From positions 14,966,199 to 15,030,198 of the forward strand of contig OZ036002.1 in assembly GCA_964035015.1 (NCBI GenBank): 64,000 nt of DNA, written 5' to 3'. Positions 34,231 through 45,810 of this stretch are shown here, one piece after another (positions within the stretch are counted from its first letter, which is position 1; every line of letters starts with the position of its first letter). This DNA is from Corallium rubrum. Lineage: Eukaryota > Cnidaria > Anthozoa > Scleralcyonacea > Coralliidae. The notes beneath the pieces were generated by a model. It was not told the DNA's origin and made no database searches. It saw only the letters and a program-made list of their open reading frames with translations. Made by a program: the position numbers and the translations under genes.

Positions 34231-34712
34231 ATTGGTCGAGAATGGAATAGAAATTGGGGATTCGAAGGTCTTCCTATTTGCCCGGTGTTATTACAAAGGT
34301 AGCAATTTCTTCTCGTCTATTTTTAAGACGCGAATCAATATTGTAAATACGCACGCATGTAAACATTCGTTTTCGTCGAAAGCCCTGGAATAGGAATTCA
34401 GCTGCATGGAAAAAATAAACGAAAAGTTTATGTAAATCAGGAGGATTTTGTCTCACATTTAAAATAGACTTATTTTACTAATAAACAGATAGATCGATAT
34501 TTTCTAATGAACGTTAGAGTTTCCTGTGATAAAAGCGCTGGACCAGATGCGTTCGAACAACTTATTGTGAAACGTCATCATGCATACTTTTTTTAAATAG
34601 AATGTAAGACTTGAACAGGTTCAGTTTAATCTGATTATTCCTTTATTGTTTGCAAGCAACAACTTGTAATACAAGCGAGAATTTATGGTAACACCACGTT
34701 TATAATTTATTG

Positions 34713-35291
34713 CTGAGACCCGGTTCAAACGTCGCTCTTCTCATGCGCCGAACCTGGAGCGACTGAAGAGCGACTGAAGAGCGACGTGTGATTCAAACGT
34801 CGCTCCAGCCTCCAAAGTCGCTCTTATAATTGTTTTTTCATAAACAAACGTCAATTCTATTTTAAGCGCGTAATAATGTTTATATCGCCCCGACAGACTT
34901 TAATCCACACTACATCGAACGCATTTGAAGCACAAATTGCTCGAATTTAATAAAATTAGTTTGATTTTAGTTTGACGACACACTGCCGATAATTTATACA
35001 CGACGCTGCATCTTTCGATTTGAGATTTTGAGTCAAGTTTCACTTGAAAGTGCCGCCATGTATTCTACTTGTCAGACAGGCATGGAAGAAGATGGCTAAT
35101 AACTTCTTAAACGTATTATTTAAAGATATCGTTATGTGTGTTGTTAGAAATTTCATATAAAGCGTTTGTCCTACTGTACGATTCTACGCATTCTCGTACC
35201 TCTGCACATGCTCAGTTCTTGTTCAGCCCGAATTTTAAGGTAAAATGCATTAGGTTCGGCACATGAGAAGTTCGACGTTTGAATCGGTCGA
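34713..35291. repeat. TIR element, GGTTCAAACGTCG ends
   Basis: GACCCGGTTCAAACGTCGCT..CTTCTCATGCGCCGAACCT at the left is mirrored by AGGTTCGGCACATGAGAAGT..TCGACGTTTGAATCGGTC at the right. AGAGCGACTGAAGAGCGACG is a short internal direct repeat. About 575 bp, non-coding. Confidence 0.85.
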
Positions 35292-35538
35292 AAGCTCAGC
35301 AATAAACATGGGTGGCGCCAAGAATTCCCCGACACATGCAGGGGCTAAGGTCCCCGACAGGGGCACTAGTAGTAGGGGGTCCAGGGGCATTCTGCCCCGG
35401 AAAATGTTCAAAATTTGAACGTCTAGAAAAGCTTTTCCCATCTTTTCAGCGTGAAATTATCGCAATAACCGACAAGTTACAACATTTATTTTCAAAGTAT
35501 AATCAATAAGAAAAATCTGTTGAATACGTATTGTGGCC

Positions 35539-35724
35539 ATTGGGTCATTCCAGAAAACATCCACACCTCCTCCACGGAGGAAATGTGAAGTTGAACCCCT
35601 CCCCCCTTCGGACGTCCTATTACATTTTACGATTATCAGAAGTAGATTTACCCCCCTCCCCTCCCCGGATGGCACAAATTTCCTCTGTGGGGGAGGTATG
35701 GATCTTTTCTGGAATGACCCATTA
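35539..35724. repeat. MITE, GGGTCATTCCAGAAAA ends, ~50-bp TIRs
   Basis: TGGGTCATTCCAGAAAACAT..CCACACCTCCTCCACGGAGG..AAATGTG mirrored by CACAAATTTCCTCTGTGGGG..GAGGTATGGATCTTTTCTGG..AATGACCCATT. Very C-rich interior. Short open frames through it are incidental. Confidence 0.88.
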
Positions 35725-36365
35725 ACCTTTGCCATTTTCGTCCAATATTGCAGACAGAAAATGGAATTTTGTGTGTTGTAATTGTTAATGTTGGCTTCTA
35801 CACGATATACACCGCGTATCCTGTGTTTCTAAAGGAGTTTCATTTCACTATTAAAGCATTAATTACTGACTTATCTGGCTTAATCAGTTAAAAAGTTCTT
35901 TGCAATTGTTAAAAATACAATTTTTGTTCCAGATCATTCCCGACAAATCTGTAAATTTTCCCCGATGAGGGGGGTAGGGTTCTTCGACAGGTGGGATGTA
36001 GCCCCTCTGCCAGCCCCCTCTGGCAATAAATCATAAACATGATGCATGTTTTCGCAAATTCTCGCTTGTATTAGATTTTTAATCTATTGTGTTTTCTCTG
36101 ACATGCAAGTTCTTTGGTTAATAATTTTCACAAGTTTGTAAGTAAGTTAGATTTGAATGAATATGCAAGTTGTAACGAATTGCAATTAAATTACAATAGT
36201 TAAATAAAGTTGTTATTTTCAATTAATACCTGCGGTCAGTGCATCTTGGTTAACTCTTTCACGACCAAGGTCTCTCCACTTGACAAGTACAATCGTCTGG
36301 CGTTAGAGTAAAATACTAAAGTCTGCTTCGTTCGAAAACGAACCATGCCGTAGGCAAAGAGTTAG

Positions 36366-36773
36366 GGGGGGGGTGTGTTTGTATGGAGGAGGGCCAGCCC
36401 TCTTGGTAGGGCTAGCCCTCTGCCGAGATCCCGCATCTCAGCGTACTTCCCATGTAAGAATTTGTTTGCGTTCATATGACAAGAGGACCAGTCCTCCTAG
36501 GCGAGATCTCGCTATTGACAACGCGAGATCTCGCCAAGGAGGGCTGAAAATTTCCCATGTAAGCAAATCGAAGCTCAGCGTATACACAGTAAAACTTGCC
36601 TTTATTAATATTTTTGGTCAACTTTTTATTTTAAAAGTTGCGTTTGTTCATGTGTTTGTTATAAATTCAAATCGTGTTTGCGAAAACATGATTTCGGGTG
36701 TCGTGGGATAGCTGACCTCTTACTAGTGCTATTGCCCTACCAAGGGAGCTGGCCCTCCATATAAACACCCCCT
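36366..36773. repeat. MITE, GGGGTGTTT-TATGGAGGGCC family
   Basis: GGGGGGTGTGTTTGTATGGA..GGGCCAGCCCTCTTGGTAGG mirrored by CCTACCAAGGGAGCTGGCCC..TCCATATAAACACCCCC. The interior has CGAGATCTCGC palindromes and the phrase TTCCCATGTAAG twice. A larger relative of 24463-24701. Confidence 0.82.
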
Positions 36774-36859
36774 TAAAGCTATGTGCTTATCTCATGTTTG
36801 GACATTTTCTATATTCATGATGTTGGGCATATGAAGCGAGAATATACTTGGTCTTACTC

Positions 36860-37150
36860 AAAGAATTCTTAAAATAATGAAGAATATTAATTGACAGTTC
36901 TTCTGTTCCTTCAAGAGATATTGAGATTTTTTTTAAAATGCAAATTTAATCCCTTGACGTCACACGTGCGTAATGACGTATGAGAATTGTTATATTTTTA
37001 CAATTATCAAACGAAACTACTTGATGTCTTGAAACTTAATCTTGTCCGAGTTATCTCCCACAACACGAAGCGTACAATGTTTCAAGTGATTCCGTTCAAT
37101 AATTGCAAAGATATGAAATTTTTTTCAATAGAGAGTTAAGCATGGCGTTT
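36860..37150. repeat. Diverged relative of the 4.6-5.0 kb foldback
   Basis: The order of shared words (AAGAGATATTGAGATT, ATGCAAATTTAATCCCTTGA, CGTCACACGTGCGTAATGAC, TTCAAGTGATT, AATTGCAAAGATATG) matches 4671-4880. Confidence 0.55.
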
Positions 37151-37369
37151 GAGAGCTCCGGCAAACGGCAGGATTGATTTTGTTAGTATAGATCCTACTG
37201 GCTTTCGCCACTTTACGTTTTTGTATTTCTTCGTCATGATAGTGATTTTACGTTATAGTTTAACGTGCAATGTCTTTTCCTGTGAGTGACTGTTTTAATT
37301 AAGCCCTTTGCCTTCGCCTGCATTCCGTTTGTCGTTCGGCGTACGGACGTGAAGCCTAAACTTATGCAC

Positions 37370-37726
37370 CCAGGGCATTTTGCCTCCACGTTGGGAGGTC
37401 GGTGAAAATGGCCCTGGCATCGGCTGGTTGATTCTATAATCTGATTGGCCGGTTTAAAAACCCGATTAATTCAGACAGAGTATAATTTATTCATGAAAAA
37501 TTTAATTACAATAGTTCCACTCTGCAAAGTTTACCCAAAGAATGGAAGGGATAGCTTTGGTCATTGATTATTCAATTCATGTATGCGTATTATACAAAAC
37601 CAACACACAATGACCACATGCATTTTCTTGCCAACGTGTGTGTCACGTGACCAGTCGATGCCACGTGACCAGTCGATGCCAGGGCCATTTTCGCCGACAT
37701 CCCAACGTGGAAGCAAAATGCGCTGG
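37370..37726. repeat. TIR element, complete copy of the family at 1-345
   Basis: CCCAGGGCATTTTGCCTCCA..CGTTGGGAGGTCGGTGAAAA..TGGCCCTGGCATCGGCTGG is mirrored by CCAGTCGATGCCAGGGCCAT..TTTCGCCGACATCCCAACGT..GGAAGCAAAATGCGCTGGG. The words GTGACCAGTCGATGCCA are duplicated near the right end. Confidence 0.9.
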
Positions 37727-37880
37727 GTACAAGGTTGTATAGTGGAACCCGGTTGACACAGATACCAAAGGGAGACACAGAAATGTCCGTATTATCCAGG
37801 TGTCCGGACATGTTTTATCAACACAAAGACTAAAGTATACAATTTAAAAGTAAATTAAAAAACAATGATTATTTAATGTC

Positions 37881-38285
37881 TTAGGCCTGCGCTAAACGAA
37901 TTTAATTAACTTCGTCGGTAATCTGACGTAATTGCGACGTCGAGTTAAACGAATTTCAGTCGAATATAATTGTTTTTACTTGGACGCGTTGAGCCTCGTG
38001 TAACTCAAACAGGCATTACCGTCGCATTATCCGTCTGACTATAGTTAATAGAAAATATACATGGATTGGAAACTCTACAAAAGTCATTGTTTTATGTTTT
38101 TGTTCATGTCTATGGACAGGAGTTTTTGTTCATGTTTATGGACATGAATCGTGCAACAATTTTTGCACTTTCACGGTTACTGAATTTAATTGCCCAGACG
38201 AATTTAATTCGTGTGTAGAATTTAATCGAGTTATACGTCGCAGTTTCGTCAAATAAAATTTTGCGACGTTTAGCACAGGCCTTAA
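37881..38285. repeat. TIR element, TTAGGCCTGCGCTAAACG ends
   Basis: Left TTAGGCCTGCGCTAAACGAA against right ACGTTTAGCACAGGCCTTAA, with inverted similarity continuing ~70 bp (GCGACGTCGAGTTAAACG / CGAGTTATACGTCGC). Confidence 0.8.
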
Positions 38286-38293
38286 CAATTATT

Positions 38294-38400
38294 ATAAGTA
38301 ATAGCATGACATTTCGGTTGATTAGTGATTAAATGTACCCGAAAGCTGAGGGAGGTTTAGTAAAAGACTTTTAATCAACCGAAATGCCATGCTATCACTT
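38294..38400. repeat. Short foldback, same ends as 32955-33122
   Basis: AAGTAATAGCATGACATTTC..GGTTGATTAGT mirrored by TTAATCAACCGAAATGCCAT..GCTATCACTT. Confidence 0.85.
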
Positions 38401-38579
38401 TGTAATATTACGGTTTCCAAGGAAGAAGGAGAGTAAAACAAGAACGCTTTTGGCGGAGTGAACAACTTCAGCGTAAGCGAACTTTGTGGTCATCATTAAT
38501 CATTAGGTTGCATCGGGTTATTTAGAAATTAATAAATGTCCCTGTGGGAACAATGAAAACCCGAGGTGGCCGTGATATT

Positions 38580-39025
38580 AGTAAGGGTTAGAGAATAGTC
38601 ACGTGTGCTCTATGGGATATAGAGGTCCCGAGTGATCTATCTAATTCGAGGGACTCTATATTTCATAGAGCACGAGAGCCCTTTTGATATAAAACGACAG
38701 ACATGTAACCACAAAACTGATGCAATATCAATTGTGTCAGAAATAAACTGTAAACAGTGTATTCAATATACTGAGTGTGTGCATTTTGAGTATCTGTGTC
38801 ACGTTTGCGTGTTTTGAGTATTTTATATGACGTTTTTTAACCTTTAGAGTCTGTAAAGTCTTCCTCCAAGAGCCAGGAAATGGCATTTTAGCGACTTTCG
38901 ATTTCAAAATTTCCCGGGGGAGCATGGCCCCGGATCCCCCTAAAAAAATTTTTGATGTCGGCTCCCCCCTTTCAAAATCCTGGCTACGCCCCTGAGCACG
39001 AGTGACCATTCTCTAACCGCCTTAA
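38580..39025. repeat. Nested TIR element with internal GC-rich fragment
   Basis: GGTTAGAGAATAGTCACGTG at the left is mirrored by CACGAGTGACCATTCTCTAA..CC at the right; GTGCTCTATGGGATATAGAG and GACTCTATATTTCATAGAGC form a second inverted pair inside. Positions 38876-38995 match the repeat at 7545-7675 and look inserted. Confidence 0.7.
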
Positions 39026-39470
39026 GAGAATGGTTGCAACTACGAAGAAGCTTCAATTTTAACTATAAATGTGTTGTTGTTTTTTGCGTCTAGCATGTTA
39101 ACCGGAGAGTTTACTCTATATAGACTACAGTAGTGACTCTATTGAATTCATTATATAGTGACTCTATGTAGAGAGTTCACTGGTGCTATGACAAAAGAAA
39201 ACAAAATATCTTTGCAGTGGACTCTAGAGCTCACTATTCTTGATGAATCAAAACACTGTGGAATATAGAGCGTTGAAATACTCGATAGGGATTGGCTGAG
39301 TGGGTGTATTATTTTATTTTTTTTTATTAATTGTTTAACAGCATATACAATATAAAACTGATGGAAACCCTGAACAGGAATTTCTTCCCTTAATGAGGGG
39401 TTACCAAAAAAATATGCATACAAATATTACAATTATCAATCCAATATACAATATATACAATAAAATTATA

Positions 39471-40034
39471 TTAGGAAAAGTTTGACCTAGTGTCAGTTGT
39501 AAGTAAATAGAATTCCAGTCCTAACCTAAACTCTCTAATCGTGTTCGATTTTCTTAATAACAGGGGTAGAGCATTCCAACTCTTTACTACTCTGAAGAAA
39601 TATGAAAATTTTAGAGCATTTGTTCTTGCATATTTTATCTCAAAAGAACAATCTAAATGTCTAAGATTGTAAGTTAAATTATCAGCTGGTTCCATATATT
39701 TGGTCGAGTCTGGGTCATAATGGCCTAATAAACATTTAAAAAGAAACATTAAATATTCAAAAATTCTCCTTGAAGACAAGGAAAGTAGTTTTAAATCCTG
39801 TAGTCTTTCATAACTCTTATTTTTTATGACAAGTTTTGTTGCCCTTCGCTGGACACTGTCAATCATATCCTTCAAGTATGTTTGGTGTGTGACTTCACTT
39901 GCATACTCAAGATGTGGTCTCACAAGATCAATATATAACTTCAGTATAACATTGGGATGGGTTAGTTTTCCACAAGTTCGTTTAATTAACCGTAGAACTT
40001 TGTTCGCTAACTTAAATTTAACTGAAGAAACCTA
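39471..40034 (-). pseudogene. LINE reverse transcriptase C-terminal fragment (second LINE)
   Basis: On the - strand SVKFKLANKVLRLIKRTCGK, LTHPNVILKLYIDLVRPHLE, YASEVTHQTYLKDMIDSVQR, RATKLVIKNKSYERLQDLKL and SYFFRVVKSWNALPLLLRKS follow the thumb and C-terminal plan of jockey/CR1-type RT (LVRPHLEYAS...IDSVQRRATK...WNALP). A stop follows FSYFF..TTDTRSNFS. The N-terminal endonuclease and RT palm with its YADD-type motif are missing, so it is a 5'-truncated copy; the 3' end runs left toward ~39300. A different subfamily from the LINE at 19.6-24.1 kb. Confidence 0.88.
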
Positions 40035-40752
40035 ACGCCCGAAGAAAGACAGTTGTAAAACATATTACGCTACTATATGCTACCGAATTTAGTAATAGAA
40101 TGGCACTTTCAATTTCTAACAGCGTATACAATTAATACATAAATCATAATCGTGGACAATGAAAATCTACAGTGCACAGATAACCGTGCCCCGCAAAGCG
40201 AGGTTAACTTTGTATGATCAGAACGTGTTACCTGGCTCACAGAAAAGTGTACGTTGTCTGTATTTACGGCAATGTCTGTATTAACCCTATCCAGACGGGT
40301 GGGTGGGGGGCGGAAAGTGCCCGCGCTAAATTTAAAAGTTAATATCTCCTAAACCAGTACAGGTATGGTTCTGAAATTTTATAACTTTTCCTAAATATGT
40401 ATGGACTTTATGTGTGGAAAATTTGGTGAAAAAATATTACGCCAAAAAAACGTTACAGCGTAGTCGTGAACACCTACCAACACTATATTTCAGAAGACCA
40501 TTTTTCTTATGTTTCCTTTTATAATAGTTACAATAAACGTAAGCCATTTTTAATAAAGAGAAACTATTTTTTTGATATACTACCTTTTTTATGTTAACAA
40601 AACAACAATTCCTCGTCTGAGGTCAGATGCAAATATAAATGAATCGATAATTTATCAATTTTAGCGTTAGGACCATGATGCTTTGCGGCAGCTGTCCAAC
40701 CTCTGGATCAACCAGAAGTCCAACTCGCGGAGAAAAGTGTCCCATTATTTTT

Positions 40753-40790
40753 ATGCGCATGCGCCAGTCCGCCATTTTGAAAGTAAGTGC
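40753..40790 (+). promoter_or_regulatory. Possible promoter motifs: NRF1-like and YY1-like sites
   Basis: TATGCGCATGCGCCAG contains the NRF1 consensus GCGCATGCGC, and 9 bp on, CCGCCATTTTG matches the YY1 site; GAAAGTAAGT after it could be a donor of a 5' non-coding exon. This layout is common at animal promoters. No downstream coding exon was found, so it is tentative. The region 40035-40750 has nothing else recognisable. Confidence 0.25.
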
Positions 40791-40909
40791 ACCTGGGAAA
40801 TTATCCCCCTCGTCCTTACGACCCTCGGGCTCCTGTAGTAAATTACTCTTGGCCTTCTTGTGACCTTGTAATTAACTTTATATTGTTATCTATATATATA
40901 AATAATATT

Positions 40910-41238
<329 letters not shown>

Positions 41239-41794
41239 AATTTGATATTTCTTAATTTTTATGGCAAGACACCATGACTATAGGGCTGAACACCCCTGTT
41301 GTGCCTTGCCTCGTGTGTGTAAACGCGAAAATCAAATAATAAAGTAATTTTTGTGTAATTATAGCAATTTTATAAAGTAATCGACCTTTTTTATGTTGTT
41401 GATGTTGCATTGCAGTTGGAAATATACTTGACTGTTTTTGAGGTATATAACAATTTTAACTGTCGTAAGTGATATACCTAGTCTGTAGTAATTTTTGTGT
41501 AATCTTTGGTGTCATTGAAGATACAATTTTAACTGTTTTAACTGTGCGTAGTTTTAATTTTGAAATAGTATAGACTGCTTACTTTCTTGAGTGTTAGCAT
41601 GTTGGCACACAAATTGTAACAGTAAGCGATCATTTGTGACAACAACACGTTTATTATTTACTTTGATGTTATATAACAAATAACGAATGTTTGTATGAAC
41701 GTACAATGATAAAAAATATTTTCATCTGGGCTATATGAAAGATGAAATATATACCATTTGGTTGTCACATCCTATTGTTGAATGGAATTTTCGA

Positions 41795-42745
41795 TCCTTA
41801 CGGTCTTTGTTAAAGTTTACAAGGTCACTTCTAAGCGCTCTCAATTCGTCAGAATTTATGCCAAAAAATAAAATAGATATCGTTAGAAAGCTATTAATTT
41901 GTGTAATAGGCCCTACAATGTTGTCATTGATTTTGCGCTAAACACGCAAACCAATAATAGTTGTGAAGACCAGAGTGCTTCACTCGGGGCGACCCAAGTA
42001 AAACGGTTTATTTTTTTCAAAATCTTTTTTGCAGTTTAGTTCCGAGATAGATTTCCAGCAAAATGGTGCACTCTTAATTCCTGGGTGTTCAGCGAACACC
42101 CAAATGGTGTAAATTCATTGCAGCTCTGTGGACACCCGATGGGGTGTAAATTTACACCAACAAAGTGTACATTTTACACAAAACAAGTGTTGGCTGAACA
42201 CCCAGAAATTAAGCAACACTTGTTTAGTGTAAAATTTACACTTTGTTGGTGTAAATTTACACCCCATCGGTGTCCACAGAGCTGCAATGAATTTACACCA
42301 TTTGGGTGTTCGCTGAACACCCAGGAATTAAGAGTGTGCCAACGGTTTTTCATGTGTCGAGTTTTGCCGATTTTACTAACGACCAAAATTAAAAATGCTC
42401 TTTTTCGACCAACATTCGAACAAAATAAGTCATACATTCGAAACCAGACAAATAAAAAAACGTTGACATCGTTTTGCTGGAAATGTATCTCGGAATCGAA
42501 CTGCGAAAAAAATATTTTGAACAAAATAAAACGCTTTGTTCTTAAGTCGCCCTGCAATGAGTGAAGCCCTCTGGTTTTACTTGAAAACTTTGCAACTATT
42601 ATTGGTTTGTGTTTATCGCAAAATCAAATACAACATTGTATTCTACAAATTAAGAGTTTTCTAACGATAGCTATTTTAGTTTTGTGGCATAAATTCTGAC
42701 GAATTGAGAGCGCTTTACCAAAATGACCCTGCAAACCTTAATGAA
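41795..42745. repeat. ~950-bp inverted repeat (foldback), ~270-bp arms
   Basis: GCGCTCTCAATTCGTCAGAA..TTTATGCC, AAACCAATAATAGTTG, AGTGCTTCACTC and TCCGAGATAGATTTCCAGCA in the left arm recur inverted at 42470-42730 (TGCTGGAAATGTATCTCGGA.., CAACTATTATTGGTTTG, GGCATAAATTCTGACGAATT..GAGAGCGC). A second, tighter palindrome (42067-42338) is nested between the arms. Confidence 0.85.
42067..42338. repeat. Nearly perfect 270-bp palindrome built of sub-hairpins
   Basis: Arms: GCACTCTTAATTCCTGGGTG..TTCAGCGAACACCC..AAATGGTGTAAATTCATTGC..AGCTCTGTGGACACC, then GGGGTGTAAATTTACACC, mirrored on the right. The words GGGTGTTCAGCGAACACCC and GGTGTAAATTTACACC are themselves hairpins, so each arm can also fold alone. 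Confidence 0.93.
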
Positions 42746-43297
42746 GTCCTTAACTGATTCGATCAACTTCTTTTCTCGTCTTTTCCTTCATAAGTACATT
42801 TCCTGTTGCCATAAGTAAGCTTCGGTCTTCTGCTTCTTGCCTTTTTCATCCTATTTCTGATATTAATATGATGACAAAATTACCGCATTCTAAAAATTAA
42901 TGTTACTATAGTAAAAAATGTAAAATGGCGGTCTATTTTATAGTGGACTGATCTTCATTTTCCCCGCGACTTGTGGAACCCTATAAATTGGGAATAGCGG
43001 TTGAATATTTTCAAATACTGAAATACACACAGAACACCCATATTGTATACCTTTGTTGTCAGGTAATAAAAAAGACGTTTTTTAAAGCTTTTGGACGTGT
43101 ACAGAGCGTACGAGTCGCATTTGCAATGTAGTAAAGTACCTGACTAGTTGACTTTTGTATTTTGTTTAGTAAGTTCGATGTTTGTACTAGCTTCCTGTTG
43201 TTTGCAAGAAGATTTTTCGTAGGAAAATTAACTGAATGATTGCAAATATTGTTTGTGATCACAATAGCTATCAATCATTTAGATAAACCCAGAAATA

Positions 43298-43610
43298 CCA
43301 TAGTTAGTGGAGGGGGATGGTTTGGAAGCTCCATTGTCTTTCAAGATTATGCAATGGTCATGTTGATGAACACAATAGTTCATGGTGGAGGAAGGCAATT
43401 GGTTCGAAGGACTACACAACGAACAAAGGACTTACAACACGTGACGACGAAGGACTACACTAATTAAACCCGAACGTTGGTATTGGATGACTGCTTCATT
43501 ATACAGAAAATACAATACGTTCAGTGAACGTGAAATTAGACAAATTGAACGAAAGCATGGAACGATGACTTTTGCCGAGTTTCCAAACCATCCCCCTCCA
43601 TTGACTATGG
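43298..43610. repeat. MITE, CCATAGT-TAGTGGAGGGGGATGG ends
   Basis: CCATAGTTAGTGGAGGGGGA..TGGTTTGGAAGCTC mirrored by GAGTTTCCAAACCATCCCCC..TCCATTGACTATGG. About 313 bp with no coding capacity. Confidence 0.88.
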
Positions 43611-44894
43611 AAATACAGAACAATATTTTCACAACAACATAATTTTGTCATGAATATTGTATTATATTCTCACTGCTCATTCTGCCACACAATGGCCAAG
43701 CTGAAGGAGAATTCAGATTGGGGGCAAAGATCATTCCAGCTCGGGCAGAGTGGGCGGAAGGAAAGGGTTGTCGCGATTGAGAGGAGGTGCATATAGGTGG
43801 GTCGGAATTTTCTTCAACAACTTTGTGCTCCTTCTGCTCTCCAACGTAGAATGCGTGGCCGTACGGTACAGCACGGTGCAGTACATCACAGTGAAACGAA
43901 GGAAGGAAGCGTGGATAGATTGAAAATTTGATGAAAGAAATACATCGATCAATCAACCAACCACGTCGCTACGGCTTGTGGTACCATTGATAATATCAAA
44001 CAATCAAAGAGCAATGAGTAAGTATTATTATTTTTAACAGTAGCTTGTGCATTTGTAATGAAATATATTGTTTACTCCATACTTACTATAAGAAATAGGA
44101 AGATATTTTCGTCTTATTTTTATTATTTCGATCAGTTGCTGTGCATGAGTAAGTATTATTTCAAGTATTTCTTCATGCTGAAATGCTGACCCGCTGGCCT
44201 AAAATAGTGCGGGCTCATTTCCCCCGCCATGTTTTGAAATTTAAAGTCCACAAACCTCGGACACCATAAACCACCATTGTGTTTCTGAACGACTAAGAAG
44301 ACAAATTGCAATTATTAAAGGTTTGTACGCCTTTGAAATTGTAAACCAATTGTGCTACAACGACTGGTCTTTTTATGGGTGATATTTCTTTCATCGTATA
44401 AATGAGAATAAAATTACGATTTATGGAAGAAAATATGGAGCTTGCCAAAAGTAATTTCTTAATAAAAGTAAAGAATGCAAGGTAAGAAAGAACGTGTTTA
44501 AGGAGAGCTTCAAATAATGTTAGTTTAAGACACAAACAGTACTGAGTGTTTTATGGAAAGCACTAAACGAAAATATGTGAAGCTTATTCTCTTACATTCT
44601 TTCGTGCCAAGACATCTCTCGTTGACGAGTAAAATCGTCTGGCGTTAATAGGGGCAGCGCTTGAAATAACGCTGGGAAGTTGGGGGGTCAGTATCACCGC
44701 TCAAGCGTGAATTTGGGAGGTCAGATACACAATTTGGGGGGTCAACCATTTTCCCCTCTTAATTTGCACACATTATGCACAAAAGCGTTCATTTCTTGAT
44801 TTACACAGAAAGTGAAACAAAAAATATTTGAACGCTTTTTTGGTGAGATTTGGGGGAAGTCGAACCGTATGACGGCCTTAAATGCGTAGTAACT
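43611..44894. other. Unassigned DNA before the satellite array
   Basis: Contains GACGAGTAAAATCGTCTGGC..GTTA at ~44625, a word also near 36283 (GACAAGTACAATCGTCTGGC..GTTA), so another dispersed repeat. An imperfect inverted pair AAAGCGTTCA/TGAACGCTTT lies at ~44782 and 44830. No exon recognised. Confidence 0.5.
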
Positions 44895-45141
44895 ACAATT
44901 AGTGACAAAACCTCTTCGGACACATTAAATAATAATTTATTTTATAGAAAATTACATAAACATAATCCGTTGACCCCCTCCACCCCCTTTTCAATGTTGG
45001 TGTACAACAAGATCATGTAGTTAGGAAGGCATGTGTAATGTAGACAGCGATACTTTGGCCACTCAACATTGAAAGGGGGGAGGGGGGAATATATCCTTTA
45101 ATTAGGAGAAATGTCCGAAGGGTTTTGTCACTGATTGTCTG
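44895..45141. mobile_element. TIR/MITE-like segment of the array unit (unit 1 shown)
   Basis: CAATTAGTGACAAAACCTCT..TCGGACA at the left is mirrored by TGTCCGAAGGGTTTTGTCAC..TGATTG at the right; in units 2-14 the inverted repeat extends further outward (TTTTCAGACAATTAG / CTGATTGTCTGAAAA). An inner pair, CCCCCTTTTCAATGTTG (near 44983) and CAACATTGAAAGGGGGG (near 45063), makes the whole ~247 bp foldable. The AGTGACAAAACC..TTCGGACA ends resemble Tc1/mariner-type termini; this is inference. Confidence 0.75.
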
Positions 45142-45810
45142 AAAACGAAAGGGTCTTATTTATACTACGGGTGATCCTTTCGCTGACTTTCATCTTATTA
45201 TTTTAGAGACGTTTATATGTCCAAACGTCCGAACTCCTGTTTTCACTGCGAAAACTATTTTATAAGATTTTGGTACCTGTTTATTCCATATATTTACAAT
45301 GGAGGGCGGTCGCAAGGGTGTGAAACTCGGGTCAATGCAGTGTTAATAGCTCGCGTATTCAGTTTTACGTTAATAAACACGAAGCCATGAAAACAAGTAG
45401 AATATAGATACCCCTGAACGTGTGTCATGTTGCAATAACTATGTCCCTTGCGCATCTTATCTGTACGTTTTCGGTATTGCATTTACACGTGTTGTTTAAA
45501 TATGACGTAGAAGGAGAGTCTGATCTTCAAGAGTCGTCTAATTAATTGCCGACACGGTTAACGATTTACACCTATTTGAATAAAACTATTGAATATATAT
45601 TAATTATGTTGAGTGTAAACCGTAAATCGTTCTCAAATTCATTAATAATTCATGAGATTTCGCTCAATCAGACAGCTCCATTCCGTAAAATACTGGTTTC
45701 TTCATCAAACACTAACGTTTCATTTCTGTTGCTTAAACAAGAAACACGATACGATTATCCGCAAGTCCCACAACGGCGGCTCATTGGTTCATTGTCTTTC
45801 ATTTGAGAAG

